From the NCBI GenBank assembly GCA_028023455.1, contig JAQFVV010006199.1, positions 5,778,972-5,842,971 on the forward strand: 64,000 bases of DNA, in the 5' to 3' direction. The number at the start of each line of letters is the position of its first letter. Within the stretch, counting starts at the first letter, position 1. Of this stretch, positions 23,736 through 36,189 are shown in pieces. The stretch is from Epiperipatus broadwayi (taxonomy: Eukaryota > Onychophora > Udeonychophora > Euonychophora > Peripatidae). The position numbers were made by a program, and so were the translations under genes. The notes under the pieces were generated by a model. It did no database searches, was not told the origin of the DNA, and was given only the letters and a program-made list of their open reading frames with translations.

Positions 23736-26330
23736 AAAGCTGTTGTGATGGACTTAATCATTTAATATTTTCTAAAATGAAAGGAAATAGTCAGTTTATA
23801 TGACATGGATTAGTCATGCCAGGATTCTTGGTTGCCATGACATCATAAACAGAAACTTTGAACAAATATCACTGAATGCAAACGTCATCTGAGTAATATG
23901 TCATTACAGGGATAATACCAAAGTACCCAAATGACATATATAGATTGCAAAAGTATTTTGTGAAGCAGTATTTAATTATAGAAAAAGGCTCATTTTGCTT
24001 GACAAAAGTATTTAAAAACTGTTTGCCATTTAAATGGAAACACAGAAATTCCACCCAGCTTTCTGCAACCAAATAAAAGTAAACTCAAATTTCCAATTTA
24101 AAAGAATAATCTCTGCTCATTAATATAAGATTGAAGTAAATAAAATAAAACAAAATATTTATGAATAACCTGCACAATAAAGAAGTTTCTACCTTATTTA
24201 TGACACATTGAGAATACTAGAATACATCTGAAATAAGTCAATGAGTGCATGGATTAGTATCTTTATATGCAGCATATATAACTATATATGGATTTATATA
24301 AATTTGCAGTATTTTTGTTTTATAATTTATAATAGTGGTATTTGATTTGTAATTACATTTTTAATAATTTCATCATATAGTTGTAATTGTTAAATTATTT
24401 TAGAAAAATTCAAACTGTATTTATATTTTTCCAAAAACATTAAACTATTAGTAATTCTATATAAATTAATATAAACACAATGTTTTGAATGATGTTTTGT
24501 GTTTTTAATCTAATTAGTAATTGTTTAGCATGGGAATAAAGCCCATGACATTTAGATTCATGAATACTAAATTTAAAAATGATTGTCCAGCATTTTCAGT
24601 GTATCAAATATTGCAGGCATTAAAAATTTTATATATTTATCTGCGAGATCCTTCTGACTTCTCCAGTTTTTTTTATAAAAAAAGATTAACGACTAATTTA
24701 TAACTATTGTGGATTATCTTATTAGTTGATTTATATAGTTATTTGCCACTATCATGGAAACAGTTTCTTTAAATTTTCTTTTTTTTAACCTTTTTATTCT
24801 CCAATATTCTTGAGCTCTGCCACTCATATATACATACATTAATACATACATGGCCTGCAACTTTAGACACATCTGTTTTTATTTCTCTAATCATTTCTTT
24901 ATATATTTTTAATAATTTGTCACTTGATATTTTTTAATTGCAGATCTTGTTTTTCAGCAATTTGAGATTACGATTTGCTTTGGTTTTAGAAAACTCTTCT
25001 GATATTTATATTATTTGCATGTTTACTCTAGTTTGGATTTCTATCCCTAACTATATATATATCGGAAAGATTAGCCAGATCAATCCTTAGAATAGTTGTT
25101 TAAAAAAAATAAAAAAGGAAAATTTATTAGTTACATTTAAAGTTGTTTCTTTTTAAAGAAAAAAATATCATTCAATCCAGTAAATATTTTTGATACACAT
25201 TACAATTCACTTTTTTTTTTAAATAAAAACATTTCACTTTTTATTATTTTAATTCACCTAAAGTTGATATCTTATTTCACATTTGTATTAGGAATACAAT
25301 ATAAATAAAAAGAATGAAGAAATGACTGAATTATATTAAATTGCTATTAATAATAATGATAAAGTTAACCAAGGGTGTGTGACCATTTTGTAAAAAAAAT
25401 GGAGATCTGATTTATAATCTTAACTTTTTTTAAATGTATTTTAAAGTTTATTTATTTAAAATTATCTGCATTACTGTTTTTATGTCTGATGCTGTCTCTT
25501 GGATGCTAAAATATTCAAAGATCAATTATCATCTGGTATGTGTATGAATCTTATAGCTAACAATAAGCAAGCTGATACAAGACTCTAAGAACTAGATAAA
25601 ATGCTGATGTAATATAAATAGAATTTTGAGGAGGATCATTAATATATTATTATTATTGCTAATCTTGTTCTGTTTATGCTTTCATATAGATTGACAAAGT
25701 TTTATTTGCTACTTTTGCTTTTTTCATTACTGAAATAGAAGAAAATTCATTTTAAGGTATAAACAAATTATCGACATGCATCAATAAAAAGTTAAGTTTT
25801 CCAAAGTTTCATTAAACTCTTCGTTATTATCTGCCAAATTCCACTAGTCAGAAAATCATTAACATAAAATGTATACTTGAAGAAATCTAACAAACAACTA
25901 TCTATCCAAATTCCTGGAGAATTAAGGAAATTAATATCACAACCACCAATGCATTTCAAAGAATTCTGGATCAACTTCATCTGTTTGTTCTGATTATTTT
26001 AACTAGTTAAGTGTCAGGTGCCATATTGAATTTTTTTAAAAACTGACCTGAGACACAATTTTCACAATAACTTCAGTTTTAATAATGTTAGAGCAAAAAA
26101 TTTACATTGATAAAAACTAGAAAAATTAAAGAAAACAATATGTTTAAGACAAATAGTGATTATCATTAAAAAATAATGTAACAAAGAAATTTCCACAACT
26201 GAAATAATTATTACTTCATTGTTTATTCATAATTTCTACTTTATTATTAACTAAGTTTAAATTACATCTTCAGTGGTAATTTCTTTGTATTTCTCACAAA
26301 ATTTCCTTTGAAATGATATATAAAACATCT
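23736..26330. other. Non-coding, AT-rich
   Basis: No recognisable gene or element. Minus frames 23869-24072 and 25792-25980 are open and less AT-biased than their surroundings but match nothing I know. Confidence 0.5.
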
Positions 26331-26343
26331 TACCTCAGATAAT

Positions 26344-26430
26344 CCATAGCTTCAGAACTTACAGTAATAGGAAGATAAGAATTCTTCATTTTTTTCTTGC
26401 ACCCCAAAGTTGAAAAAGTTCAAGGTGTCT
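26344..26430 (-). other. Exon-like segment with splice-site consensus on both sides
   Basis: On the minus strand TTCCAG precedes a block that ends CTGAG|GTAAG, i.e. acceptor and donor consensus around roughly 85 nt. One reading frame from an internal ATG gives MKNSYLPITVSSEAMDYLR up to the donor, but no frame is open across the whole block. I cannot connect it to a gene. It may be a decayed exon or coincidence. Confidence 0.25.
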
Positions 26431-26889
26431 GGAAGAAAAAACGTTCTCCCTAATAAAAGAAAAAAAAGAAATTAGAATTCTATCAGAATGTAAAAAATAA
26501 TGAAACAAGTGTAGATATTATTACTTACCTCTATAAATTATTTTGATTTTAGACTTTAGATAAACCAACCTTGTTCATAACATCATCATACTGAATAATC
26601 ATTGCCAATACAGAAAACAATTTACAAATTTAGAATATGAGAAATCAAAGATTACTAAAAAGATTCTAAAGACACATATTTATATATATAAATGTTTATA
26701 TTCTACCTCTTTCAGGATATGTCTTCCAGAGAAGCAAACCTGTTCATATTATCTAATATAAATATGCAAAATATTAAATATTTCATATTATTCAATATTA
26801 TTATTAATAAAAGATAAATCATTCCAGAATCTTGTTTACCAATTGGCAAAAGTAATCAGTAAAACAAAAACAATAAAAACTAAGTTAGT

Positions 26890-27558
26890 AAAACAAAAAT
26901 GATAAAAACTGCAATCTCTCTGTGCATCTGGTATGCAGCTTTGAAATTAAGATTGCATTTTTCTATAATAGGTCGAATTTTATAAATACGGTCAAATTTT
27001 GCACTTTCACATTTTTTATTATATTGGCAAAATATGGGATTCTAATAGTAGAATCATTACTCCAAATGTCCTTCAATCGGAAAACAGAGACCTTACATGA
27101 AATTCCCAATGTCATCCCAAAAAAGGCAGACAATTCCCGTTCTGTCACATTTTTCCAATCATGTATACATTTCTTCTTAGTGGCATATTTATTCATTTCT
27201 TCAATAATTTTTACACACAGATTTTTATCAAATAACATATAAAAGAAATCTAAGATAGAATGCTCACACTTAGTCGAAAACTTCAAACCTGGAGTCTTTG
27301 TGAAATTCTCTACATTGACCGATCCTGTAGTAATGTTCAAAGGTATATTAGAAGCACTAGTTGATGGGCCTGCTCTACTGCAAACATGTGGAACATTTGT
27401 ATTTTTTTTTTGTCTTTTCACTGGTAAAGTGATTGCTTCTTCTTCGATGATGATGTGAAAAATTCCCGTAGATCACTGTATGTAATACTGTTGTCGGAAT
27501 CAAATGGTTTAGGAATTTCAAATTCATTGAGGCTGGAAGAATTCATTTCTGAATCCAT
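26890..27558 (-). pseudogene. piggyBac transposase, N-terminal part, broken
   Basis: The likely ATG at 27556-27558 starts MDSEMNSSSLNEFEIPK. A frameshift near 27420-27440 joins a long open stretch (27421-26963). That stretch contains SILDFFYMLFDKNLC, IIEEMNKYATKKK, WKNVTERELSAFFGMTLGI, LKDIWSNDSTIRIPYFANI and, after another shift, KIRPIIEKCNLNFKAAYQ. This order (DyFelfFdeel, eTNrYa, W.dvt.eEl.aFlGi, yWs.d...), then the KIRPl.e.fN.nF segment, is the N-terminal DDE_Tnp_1_7 pattern. The sequence ends before the first catalytic Asp block is complete, and the rest of the transposase and the Cys-rich tail are absent. No TTAA-flanked terminal repeats were found. Confidence 0.85.
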
Positions 27559-27954
27559 ATCTGCGAATTAATTTCTTTGTGTCATTTTGTCTCTGTGTAA
27601 TCTAAAAAGCTGAGAAAAAATTAATAAAAATAATTGACCTTTTTCGGAAAAAAATTTATAAAAACTTTATTTTTTATCATAGAAAAAAATGGTGATTACC
27701 TACAGAAAGTACGAAAAAAGATGCAGAGAATTGTGGTATTCACATATGTGTAGTCCTCTTAGTTTTTCTGTGATTTTGAAAAGAAAACCAAACTTCAATG
27801 AATAACAATGATGCATGAATGGTCCACCCAAATCACCAAAGCAGTTTTAAAGAAGTTGACACCAAGTTACTAAAATTATCAAAGCACCAAGTTCAAAATA
27901 AAATAAACTTTTTCGAATTCAGAATTTTTTTAATAAAAAAAAATTCTCTTATTC

Positions 27955-28215
27955 TTCTCTTTCACTTTCTTTGCATATCTTTATATAATCATATATATAT
28001 ATTGCTTATAACACTTCTTTCATATACTGTTCAATGCAAATTTTCTTAAAAACTTCTTTATTTTTCTTACACTTTCGACTGTCCAGAAATCTTCATCAGA
28101 GCTCTAATCTTCTTCTCTGCTTTAATTTTTAAAAAAATTGTTTGCATTGAAGTGTATATGAAAGAAGGGTTATAAGCAATATATGTATAAAAAAATAAAG
28201 AGAAAGGTCAAAATC
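27955..28215. repeat. Foldback element with hammerhead-like loop
   Basis: Left arm 27955-28040 (CTTTCACTTTCTTTGCATAT..., TTGCTTATAACACTTCTTTC, TTCAATGCAAA) is inverted at 28135-28215 (TTTGCATTGAA, GAAAGAAGGGTTATAAGCAA, AAAGAGAAAGG). The 95-nt loop contains, on the minus strand, CTGATGA (28093-28099) and, 16 nt later, GAAA (28073-28076), with a possible 4-bp helix II. I could not find a convincing NUH triplet. Ribozyme status is uncertain; the inverted repeat itself is clear. Confidence 0.72.
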
Positions 28216-28444
28216 TGTTATAATTAATATATTTGTGTTTGTATATTTTCTGATTTCTTTTATCATTCTTTATTGAAAAAATTGTGAATTGAAGAACACT
28301 GGAATTGGATTTTATATTTATGTTATATGTATGATTTATAGCCCTCACATATTTGTTGAATAGCATAGATATGTTAAATTAAAATAGATATTGTAATCTC
28401 ATATGAATGAAGACTATCTAAGTTATTAAATTAGTTTATTACTA
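28216..28444. other. Non-coding spacer
   Basis: AT-rich sequence between the foldback and the second pogo-like element. Nothing recognised. Confidence 0.5.
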
Positions 28445-28589
28445 CTGTATTACTTCAAATATAAGCCACCACTTAATTTAAATTGCAATAAGATTTTAAG
28501 CCCAAAAAAAATTGGAGAAAAAAGTAACCCCTGAATTTAAGGCACATATATGTACTTAAATAGGAAACTAATGTAAATACAATAAACTC

Positions 28590-28872
28590 ACCTAATTTAT
28601 CGTGAATCATTTTTAGATATATAGTATTTTCATTCCCTACATCTTCACTTTCAGTAGTTGAAGTTTCATCTTCACTATTCCATCACATACATTATCTTCA
28701 GGCTATTTAAATTGCAGCCAAACTTTATAATTTCTTTGTCAATTTGCTTTTGTGTAAAAGTATATTTTTCTATCAAAATCTGAATCATTCTTCTAAAATA
28801 ATTTATATTTTTACAAATATTTTCTAAAAAAAAATTAAATAAAAAAAAAGATTCTAAAACATTTGTTTTCAC
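28590..28872 (-). pseudogene. Possible transposase C-terminus in pogo-like element
   Basis: An open minus frame from 28872 encodes KYTFTQKQIDKEIIKFGCNL, NSLK, and, after shifts, an acidic Ser/Thr/Glu-rich tail (DETSTTESEDVGNENT) before a GGTGAG. Position, strand and the acidic tail fit the end of a pogo-type transposase, where a FxKCGIS-like segment is followed by acidic residues. The similarity (IKFG...LK.EDN) is weak. Assignment is from context. Confidence 0.35.
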
Positions 28873-28998
28873 TTTGAAATTTAAAACAAAAATATTGGAA
28901 TTGTCAATATTAGCAAAATAACATTAAAATGTTCTAAAACATTTGTTTTCACTTTAAAAATTCAAAACGAAAACATCAGAATTATCAAAATTTTGATG
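28852..28998 (+). repeat. 80-bp tandem duplication
   Basis: TTCTAAAACATTTGTTTTCA and the following bases to about 28911 recur at 28932-28998, period 80 bp, about 80 % identical by eye. It lies inside the pogo-like element. Confidence 0.8.
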
Positions 28999-29406
28999 TG
29001 CTCTCTTGTTTAAATAACAACAACCTACCAATCAGCATCTTGAAAGACAGGCTTTTATCTCATTGCAATATTGATTTGTTAGTTGTAAAAATATTCTAAA
29101 GGTTATTTGATGAACGTTTCTCATTAAAATACTAGTAAAATTGGTAAAATAATGTTAAAAGTAGTGGTTTGAGAGAGAGTTAAAGCTGTTTACAATATTA
29201 ATCCAAAAAACATTGATTAAAAAAGATTTAACACACTATTCTAAACAGGAAATAATCACAACACTATGTGCATGTATAGGATAAAGCTAAGATCCACAGA
29301 AATAAGTTGTTAAAAATTTTTGCTTTGATAAGCTGCAACCCTTTTTTAGGTAAAAGGTCCAAAATTTAGAAAAAAAAGTGTGGTTTATATTTGAAGTAAT
29401 ACAGTA

Positions 29407-30400
29407 TTAATATATGTATTTATATATCATTTGTGATGATTCATATTATTATCAGAAGTATATTTAAAAGTGAATTAGTTTTGTAATAATTTTCCATGAG
29501 TTAAAATAAAATATGTAGAATCCAATAAACTTAGAGAAAGTCATTTTATAAGTATGTAATAAGAAGTAATAGTTCTTAGAATTGTTGTAGTATTTATAAT
29601 CATCAATGAAGTTGAGCCATCATATGAGTTTATATATAGTAAAATGCTTGAATTATTTGAGTATTTTTCCAGTAAATAAAAAGAGAAATTTTTTGATATA
29701 TATTTTATGCTTAGTTATTTAGGAGAGTAACATTTAAAGACAATAAATACATTTTGGATTAAAGAGAATTTGATGTAGTTGAAAAAATAGTGACTATTCA
29801 CTAAAGAAATGAATTTTCTATTATCTCAAATTACTTAATTATTAGTCAACTAAAGTATTATATATTATTTATTCGCAGAATATAGTCTTTATCAAAATAT
29901 ATAAATGTCAGATAATATTTATTATTCAATTATGATGTTTATAAGTTATCTTGACTCTACTACTACTGCTACTATTATGATGATGATGATGTTTCAACAA
30001 TATATAGTTTATTGAGCAAACGATGTATTATATAGGTTATACAAATGTTTTTCAAGGGTTTTGTCAGGATTATAAAGGCATTTCAAATATAATGATTGTT
30101 AGTTATTATATAAATTTGATTAACATTGCTGATTACACTACCATTATATGAACATTGGTAATAGTACATGATTAATGTAAATGGTACTTTTTTGTATAAC
30201 ATAGCATTAGATGTATAAAAAAGAAATATTCATAATCTGTGAATTGAAGTTCATTTGTCTTGAGCTTGACTGGTCTAGTTACATAGCCTTTTGTGATATT
30301 GAAATATTATAATGAGTATCTGGAACATAGTTTTTCATGTAGTTAGTTGTATTATGAAGCAGGTGAAATGTCTGAAGAAGTTTTTAGTACTGCCTACTAT
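29407..30400. other. Non-coding, AT-rich, with short microsatellite
   Basis: At 29955-29991 a (CTA)n/(GAT)n compound microsatellite occurs (CTACTACTACTGCTACTATT, then ATGATGATGATG). Nothing else was recognised. Confidence 0.55.
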
Positions 30401-31860
30401 GGTTGTGGCAGTTTGTAGATAGGACTGCTCCCTAATGAGTGACCAGGTAGCCACAAAAATGTGCAGGGGGCTATGTTATTATCACATGATCTTAGCTAGC
30501 ATAATTTATTGATTAATGTGGATGGGTGCCTTCTGGTGTTGTTGCCTAGCAAGAGATGCAACAGGCACACGAGAAAGCAAACAGGGTAAATATTGCTGCA
30601 TGTGTTGCAGGAATGTGGAATCTTTGGAAGGACTGAGTTATGTGGTGTATGGAAGTAACAAGTTGCCTGTTTACATTTAACATACTTTTCCAATGCTCAG
30701 CAGTCATTGAGAAGGTATTTATGAGTCTCCTATGCTTTATGGCATAGCCCACAGAATGGTTCAATATTTTTGTACAGATGATGATACCACAGAAAAATAA
30801 TATGTTGTAAGCATATGCAGATTGAGTTTAATTAGGAAATCAAAAAACTTCAGTTCTAGTCGCCATTTTTTAAATTGGCAGAGAAGGTGATAGTTATTTA
30901 TTCCAAGCATGTTGAAGGGGTAATCATTGCTAGGATCTTAATAAAGCAGGTTATATGTTTGTCAATTAGTGTACTTGGAATTGTGGGAGAGGCTGATATG
31001 GTTGTTGGTACCTAGTAATGAGAAAATAAGATCTGTGAGATATGGCATTGAAGGAGGAGGTTTATCTATAGAGGTTACTTTCAGCAGGTGCTGGAGGTTT
31101 TATAGCCATTGTGCAAAGCTTAGACTGTTGTACAAGAGTTGGCAATTAAGACATTTTATGGATATTGATATGGTCTTGAAGCACCAAAGCAATTTATTGC
31201 ATATAAAGTTGTTGGCAGAAATGAACATATTTGAAAATTTGAACATAAGTGCATAGTACATGATTTTTGTCAAAGCAAAAGTATTGAACATGTGTATTTT
31301 AAAGTTTTAGCCTTATATAAGTAGTCCAGAATATTATAACTTGATTTCTATTGTGAGGCTCCTACCAAGAGAGCTTTTGTAAAAGTAAAAGCCTAAGAAT
31401 GGAGTCGTTTTTCCTAGGAAAACTTAGAAACATGATTTCTTTGTAAATAGAGTATATGCAACAGTTTTTTGTGATTAAATTGCAGTTTTTAGGCTGCTGT
31501 ATAGTCATTAAAAATGTTTTGCAATAGATGTTATCTATGTTAGTTATGCCGGGTATGTAAAATTTGGATTCTGGTAATTTTATTCTGTATTGGTTGTAAA
31601 CACAGATTTATGTACAGTATAAACCATAATGAACTTAGGAATGACTCTTGTGAGATTGACTCCATGGGATTTAAGGATGGAAAATTTCTCCCACTAAGAG
31701 TTATGTGTAACTCGTGATTCAGAAAAGGATTGGTGATTAGGTATAACAAAATAGGCTGGATGTTTGGTGTTAGCAAGCATTTGAATAAGTAGATTGATTG
31801 AGACAGAATCAAAAGCTTCTTGTCTTTAACAGTGTTCAAACTTTTTATGAAGTTCCAAGC
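30400..31860 (-). pseudogene. LINE B: decayed non-LTR retrotransposon, RT palm to Cys/His tail
   Basis: Minus-strand translation shows RQEAFDSVSINLLIQML (RT motif A, Asp at 31808-31810). Next is a hydrophobic stretch ending HELHITLSG, then ESISQESFLSSLWFILYI (31690-31640), matching GIPQGSxLSPLLFILYIN. Further on are a degraded region with FNDYTAA and KLQFNHKKLLHI in the place of the sequence after YADD, and finally FCGLCHKA...ETHKYLLNDC (30780-30715), a C-x2-C-x8-H-x5-C zinc-finger-like tail. Every segment is interrupted by stops or shifts. It is the same broad class as LINEs A and C but clearly a different family. No endonuclease remains. Confidence 0.75.
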
Positions 31861-32469
31861 AATAAAAAATTCCAGTTATTTTTTATTTCATCTTTATAAT
31901 AAATCTCTGATGGGTTTTCTGCTTATAAAATAATCCAAGAGATTTTAGTGCAGGCACTGCTTTGATACAAAATGAATTTTCAGCAAACTATTTTTAACTG
32001 AAAATTCTGAAAGGTAATAAAAGTCATTAAAATCAACAATGCTCTATCAAAAAAAAAATGGCATGATTAATAAGAAGTGTGGTTAGAGAATTAGACTAGG
32101 AATCATGTAGGTTTTAAGATTTCATAATTATACTCAGACAGAACTTTTTGATGAACAATAATGCATCTGAGAATATGTGATTTTTTGTATTATTAAATGT
32201 CATTATTCTATTTCTAATATAATTGCATTCAAAAATTAATATAGGCATATCTTGGAAAAATTTTCTGCAAGTGCACTCAATTTGAATCATAGATTAGACA
32301 AATGTGTAATATTAAAATTGATATAAAAATGCCATTTGCTGCTAAATTATTTTAAATATATTAGTATATAATAATTGTTATTACTTTAATCAAATAAATA
32401 TAAACTTAATCCATGGCACTTCTTTAGTTATATAACTAGGCTTTACAGAAAGGAAGTTTCATTATTTTT
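31861..32469. other. Non-coding, AT-rich
   Basis: Nothing recognised. Confidence 0.5.
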
Positions 32470-33040
32470 TAATTTACAATATGATTTAATCTCTTTAACA
32501 TTTGAAGAATTAGGACCAACTTTGATAGCCATCACTTTAAATCTGTCAGTGCTTTTAATTCTTTAGAGAAATTAGCATTATCAGTCAAATTTCTAATTTT
32601 ATGCTTTATTTTTCAAGTGATTTAAGAATTTAAAACAAAAGTTACTATTGTTAATTTTTAAGTCATTTATAGATTAATGCCATTGTCATTTCCCAGTAAT
32701 TGTTCAATCTCTTCACTAGCAGTTTGCTTAAAATTGATATGATTTTTATAATACATAAATTATAATAAAATTGCTTAAATTAGTTTTAAAAAATCTGATT
32801 TGCCACTATTTCCAAACTGAGCCTTTTTTATATATGATCAAGACAAACCATTGCTTGACATTCCAAAAGATTTAGCTAATGATATTTCATCAAGATTAAA
32901 GATAATGGTTCAGACTTGATTTCATTATTAGAATTAAGTGCAACTGCATGAACAAGCACCATCTAATACCCCTCTCATATCAAATTGACTTTTTTGCACT
33001 TGCATGTAATCCACATAATTGTTTGATATTAGCTTATAAT
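32470..33040 (-). pseudogene. Unassigned decayed coding-like region
   Basis: Several minus-strand stretches read like protein rather than random AT-rich translation. In order these are NYVDYMQVQKSQFDMRGVLD, VHAVALNSNNEIKSEPLS, EISLAKSFGMSSNGLS, KQTASEEIEQLLGNDNGINL and NLTDNANFSKELKALTDLK, separated by shifts or stops. I do not recognise the family. It could be an old transposon ORF or a processed pseudogene. Confidence 0.35.
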
Positions 33041-33779
33041 CTTTACATCATAGGTGTAGCACATATGATTCAATAAGATTCTTCATCAATAACTTTTTTC
33101 TATTTTTCATTTTTATTTTAATGTCTTAATATTACTTATTTCTTTTCTCAAGATTGTAATCAATAATATCTATATGGACATGTACATTCACAAGCAAATC
33201 CTAGCACTTTATGTTAACCAATATTCTTTAATATAAAATAAATTTTAATTTACACCTAATATTTATGCTAGATATTTTTTTACGAATTTTAGATGATCAT
33301 GTCTGAAGTTATGCAATTTATTAAAACTTCATTAAAATCTATAATGCAGTTCTAAATTTGGGATTTGCTAAAATAAATTGTGTTAAGAGAATAACAAACT
33401 AAGGCTATGTTGATGATTAAATGATATTGCTTAGCCATAGAATTCAATTTTTTTAATGCCAAATTTACCTTTGAGCAGAGAGACCTTAGCATATATATAT
33501 ATGTTTGATTTTTTTTTCACAAAAAAGATAGTCATATTTCTATATCCAATTGAAAGAAATGGAAAACTTAAACGCTATTTTTGCTAAAATTTCCTTTAGT
33601 TTGTAAATGAAATAAAAATGCATAATTGCTTAAAATCTTTATTTTATTTACTTATTTTAGACAGATTAATTGTATTATAAAAACACATTAACAATACAAA
33701 AGAAAAACAAGGTTTCTCTGTACATAAAGAGAATGAAAGAAAAAAGCTAGAAGAAATTCTCTATTTTTTTATTTTTTTT

Positions 33780-33847
33780 GAATTGTGAAGAAATCAATTC
33801 AGCCCTCAACCAATCAGAGTTGAGTTTTTCATCAGCTTTCACAATTA
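33780..33847. repeat. Miniature TIR element with internal hairpin
   Basis: AATTGTGAA at 33781-33789 and TTCACAATT at 33838-33846 are inverted. Inside them CTCAAC...GTTGAG pair around CAATCAGA. On the minus strand CTGATGA is followed by that stem, but GAAA is replaced by TGAATT, so it may be a dead hammerhead relative. Confidence 0.45.
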
Positions 33848-34073
33848 AGATTTTAAAACTTAATGCTTGTGTAGAAAATTCTGCTTTCATCTATTGCAAA
33901 ATTACCTTTTAATTTACTTTGATAATAACTTTAAAAACATTGAATTTTTTTAATAGTTTAGAGTTTTAACAATCAGACTTCTTAATTCTATAAAATCTGT
34001 CATATAATTTATGTAAATATGTATTATTCCTATCAAAAAGAAATATGAATAAATAAACAATAGAATACTAGTA

Positions 34074-34155
34074 GTCCAAGAGATATCATTTGCCCATTGT
34101 TTAATTTCTATATTGTCCAGGAGATATCATTTGCCCATTGTTTAATTATTATATT
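34074..34155 (+). repeat. 41-bp tandem duplication
   Basis: GTCCARGAGATATCATTTGC followed by CCATTGTTTAAT is present twice head-to-tail (34074-34114 and 34115-34155), differing at only a few positions. Confidence 0.88.
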
Positions 34156-35171
34156 TGACTTCCAACAGTGCTTTGTATGTTTTAGAATAGTAGTGAAATG
34201 GCAGACTCCGAAACAAGGTCTGTGAATCCAAGCTCAATTCATCACCTTTTATGCATAAATTATTTGAAGCATTATATTTCTACTAGTCAATTTTAAAGTA
34301 ATGATTATCCTGCAATTAATAATTGCTTGAAATTAATAAAGCTTTTTTTTTGCTAATGAATGAAAGAAAAAACAAATTTTAATCACATCAGCGATTAAGA
34401 GCAAAATATGGGATTATGTAAGCACACAGTTCTGACAAAGTTTAAACCTCAAAAAGTTGAAAATGATTTCTTGTTTTATTCATTTATTATTGAAATGATG
34501 GAGGATAAGTAATTTTACACATTGTATATTTAATTATGTTTATTTTATACTTTGCATGTTGATACTAATCTGATGAGCCCAGATGTGGGCTGTAGATAAT
34601 ATTTAGACATCTATTTATTATAAGGCACTGAATAGTCATTTGAGTTGATTATGTTACTATCTAAAAAAAATTCTAAGCCTAAAAAAAAACAACTCAAAAA
34701 TTCACCTGCCGTTATTTATGGGCATGGCAGGTACATGATTTAACTACTACATTTTAACTTCCTTGATGTTAAATAATATGTCTAGCAAAATTTTTGAAGG
34801 AAAAGCTAAAAAATAGTATTTTTTTCTGAGAGTTCAAAATTATTAGAAGTACTTCAAATATGTTAAATTATATAAAAGTTATTTCTCCACATAAATGACT
34901 AAGCTCTTTATATTTTTAATAAACTTTGTATGCAGTCTCAAAAAGGATGTCATTACCAAATTTTAGTATTTAATTAATCACTAAATTTAGGAACAGATTT
35001 TATTTTTCAATTTTTTTTTTTTAAACAAGAATTAATATAAAACAGATATATATATGCACATGCTTTTATATAGCTTTTTTATAAATATATTACTCAAATA
35101 AATTATAATTTTATTTATTTCCATTGGCAAATACCAATTCATACAGTTAAAATGTCAGTGACCATATATAT
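34156..35171. other. Non-coding, AT-rich
   Basis: At 34570-34590 CTGATGA is followed by a perfect hairpin GCCCA-GATG-TGGGC but then TGTAGA rather than GAAA, so it is only a hammerhead-like remnant. Nothing else recognised. Confidence 0.45.
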
Positions 35172-35820
35172 CAATGATTGCGAACCTATGGCATCCATGC
35201 CAGAAATGGCATGTTCTAATTTTTTACTGACACGCGAATTATTTATATATCATAATTTTCTTCAATATTTTTTTTGTTGCTAAAATCTGTACTAATAAAA
35301 ATTTACTGTAAACTAAAGGTAAAATAAACAAGGCAAAACTCTCCATACAGTAATGTGATGTTTAAAGATAAAATAAATAAATATAATAGTATATTAGAAT
35401 TCAATTTACAATTGAACTCTGATTAGAAATAATAAATTATATTTTAAGTCAAATAAAGTGGTACCATATACTGTGGTATTATATTATATAAATCTGTCAA
35501 ATGATTCCAATAAAATTTGAAAGTAAACTCAGTAAAATATTTTATAACTCTTTGAAGTAAGTTTTTTCAAATCTAAAGTGAAAGTAATCAAATGGTTTTC
35601 TGTCCTAATCTTTTTTCACCTAAACCTATTGACAGCATTCATTTTTTAATGTAATCAAAATAGCAAACAAAGGAACAAAATGTGTAATCAACACCATCAA
35701 ATGACTTTTTTTTTTGTTTGAAGTTTTGTTCTAAAAGTGAAGTAATAAATCTTTTATTTATAAAATTATTTAATCTCATTTAAATTTATTTTTAAATAAA
35801 TTTGTTACCATTATATTAGT

Positions 35821-35985
35821 ATGACTAGTGAAAATAAAAAACAAAAATGATCAGGCAGTAGAGAATTTTAAAATTGGTGGACTGATGATGTTGGAATGAT
35901 TAACAAAGGCACCATATACTGGAACAGTTGTATTAAGAACATCAACAATAAAATGGCATTATGAGACCAATCATATATTGCTCTG
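35821..35985 (+). pseudogene. Outer hAT transposase, N-terminal (BED-like) part
   Basis: It starts ATG (MTSENKKQK) and, after stops and shifts, reaches TIKWHYETNH (35948-35976), which corresponds to the xLxRHYETxH histidine pair of the N-terminal BED-type zinc finger of GTF2IRD2/ZBED5-like transposases. The reading frame through HYETNH runs straight into the insertion site at 35985 and resumes in the same frame at 41061 once the insert and one target copy are ignored. Confidence 0.72.
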
Positions 35986-36189
35986 CAGGGCCAGATCCAA
36001 TAAGTGTGGAGCCCTCTATATATTAAATATTTAAATAAAATGCAAATTCAGTATACATATAAATCAAATATCATGGATCATAAGATAGGTAAACTTCTAC
36101 ATACATTAAAAAATAAAAATGCACAAAATACAAAAACAATTCCATTTTATTGAATATAAATTTACATCATTGAATATGAATATATGAAT

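Larger units (their letters stand above)
28445..29404 (-). mobile_element. Second pogo/Tigger-like element with TA duplication
   Basis: The left end CTGTATTACTTCAAATATAA (from 28445) is matched by the inverted right end, whose outward sequence is TTATATTTGAAGTAATACAG (to 29404), about 20 bp of perfect TIR. It continues into GCCACCAC/ACCACAC. TA flanks both ends (28443-28444, 29405-29406), the Tc1/mariner/pogo target duplication. Length 960 bp. It contains the decayed minus-strand frame at 28600-28872. Ends of this CNGTATT-type are shared with the element at 16.8-17.8 kb, though the sub-terminal sequence differs. Confidence 0.83.

Noticed and set aside
26344-26430. Host exon with splice sites
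   Set aside because: Kept only as a low-confidence feature: no frame is open across the whole block and no neighbouring exon can be joined to it.
31060-31256. Plus-strand ORF 30969-31256
   Set aside because: It is the antisense of the LINE B remnant, whose RT and Cys/His motifs are on the minus strand.
34570-34600. CTGATGA followed by a perfect GCCCA/TGGGC hairpin
   Set aside because: The GAAA segment is absent (TGTAGA) and no NUH triplet or helix I is found, so not called as a hammerhead.
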